A stretch of DNA of 5,078 bases, taken from the NCBI GenBank assembly GCA_019233165.1, contig JAFAMS010000040.1, forward strand, positions 1 to 5,078, read 5' to 3'. A program made the position numbers and the translations under genes. Positions within the stretch are counted from its first letter, which is position 1. Every line of letters starts with the position of its first letter. Positions 4,677 to 5,078 of the stretch are shown piece after piece. The notes beneath the pieces were generated by a model. The model searched no databases, had not been told where the DNA came from, and saw nothing but the letters and a program-made list of their open reading frames with translations. This DNA comes from Vulcanimicrobiota bacterium (GTDB taxonomy: Bacteria; Vulcanimicrobiota; Vulcanimicrobiia; Vulcanimicrobiales; Vulcanimicrobiaceae).

Positions 4677-5078
4677 TTACAGGCGTTCCAAAATCCCCGC
4701 TATCCCTTGTCCTCCGCCGATGCACATCGTCACGAGTGCGTAGCGCCCGCCGGTTCGATGCAGCTCGTAGATCGCTTTGATCGCAAGGATCGCGCCGGTC
4801 GCACCGATCGGATGGCCGAGCGCGATCGCGCCGCCGTTCGGATTGGTCTTAGCCGCATTGAAGCCGAGCTCTTTGGAGACCGCGCACGCCTGAGCGGCGA
4901 ATGCTTCGTTCGATTCGATGACGTCGATCTGATCGATCGTGAGGCCCGCGCGCTCGAGTGCGATCTTGCTCGCGGGAACCGGGCCGATCCCCATGAACTT
5001 GGGATCGACGCCGGCGTGTCCGTAGGACAGGAGGCGCGCGAGCGGCTTGAGACCGCGCGTCTTTGCGACGCTCTCTTC
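4677..5078 (-). CDS. phaA: Acetyl-CoA acetyltransferase (thiolase), C-terminal fragment
   Basis: The last 133 codons of a thiolase, about a third of the usual 390 or so residues; the frame is open to the right edge, so the start lies outside the window. The enzyme condenses two acetyl-CoA into acetoacetyl-CoA, or cleaves a 3-oxoacyl-CoA. Visible family motifs in order: GLKPLARLLSYGHAGVDP, MGIGPVPA, ESNEAFAAQA, NGGAIALGHPIGATGA with the catalytic histidine (codon at 4812-4814), and TMCIGGGQG with the catalytic cysteine (codon at 4722-4724). It ends 13 bp before the reductase start, the classic phaA-phaB order. A beta-oxidation thiolase (FadA type) or AtoB remains possible, since chain-length preference is not readable here. 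An ATG at 4994 is internal, not the true start. Confidence 0.93.
   Translation of the reverse strand, partial: EESVAKTRGLKPLARLLSYGHAGVDPKFMGIGPVPASKIALERAGLTIDQIDVIESNEAFAAQACAVSKELGFNAAKTNPNGGAIALGHPIGATGAILAIKAIYELHRTGGRYALVTMCIGGGQGIAGILERL

Overview
The window is dense, high-GC bacterial chromosome (low-to-mid 60s % by eye) with short gaps and several overlapping genes. I see no tRNA, rRNA, insertion sequence, CRISPR array or phage signature. The metabolic mix and a striking excess of CGATCG would suit an uncultured soil-type lineage such as Eremiobacterota/Vulcanimicrobiota. That placement is a low-confidence guess from style; nothing in the window proves it.

Left edge (1-199): the first 25 codons of an unidentified minus-strand gene, with an extended -10 box placed so that its mRNA should be leaderless. 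A divergent intergenic stretch follows.

Plus-strand block (200-1789): three overlapping genes. The first encodes a 65-residue helical-hairpin protein with a histidine-kinase-like phosphoacceptor H-box but no ATPase domain. The second is a Ptb-type phosphate acyltransferase, starting 11 bp inside the first gene. The third is an exported single-heme cytochrome c, starting 19 bp inside the second. The overlaps imply one translationally coupled transcript.

Minus-strand block (5078 down to 1755): a thiolase (C-terminal third only), an acetoacetyl-CoA reductase/FabG-type SDR, a luciferase-like (LLM) flavin oxidoreductase, a STAS-domain protein without the usual phosphorylatable serine, and a 7-TM membrane protein built from two repeats that each carry an ExxE motif. 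Gaps are 13, 1, 45 and 19 bp, so this is probably one operon running right to left. Thiolase plus reductase turn acetyl-CoA into 3-hydroxybutyryl-CoA, the entry to polyhydroxybutyrate; no PHA synthase is visible. Neither the role of the flavin enzyme nor that of the STAS/membrane pair can be deduced from this pathway.

The two blocks converge, and the cytochrome and membrane-protein genes overlap tail to tail by 35 bp with no terminator between them. The most unusual items are the stand-alone H-box protein coupled to an acyl-phosphate enzyme, the duplicated ExxE membrane protein preceded by a degenerate STAS protein, and the CGATCG excess.
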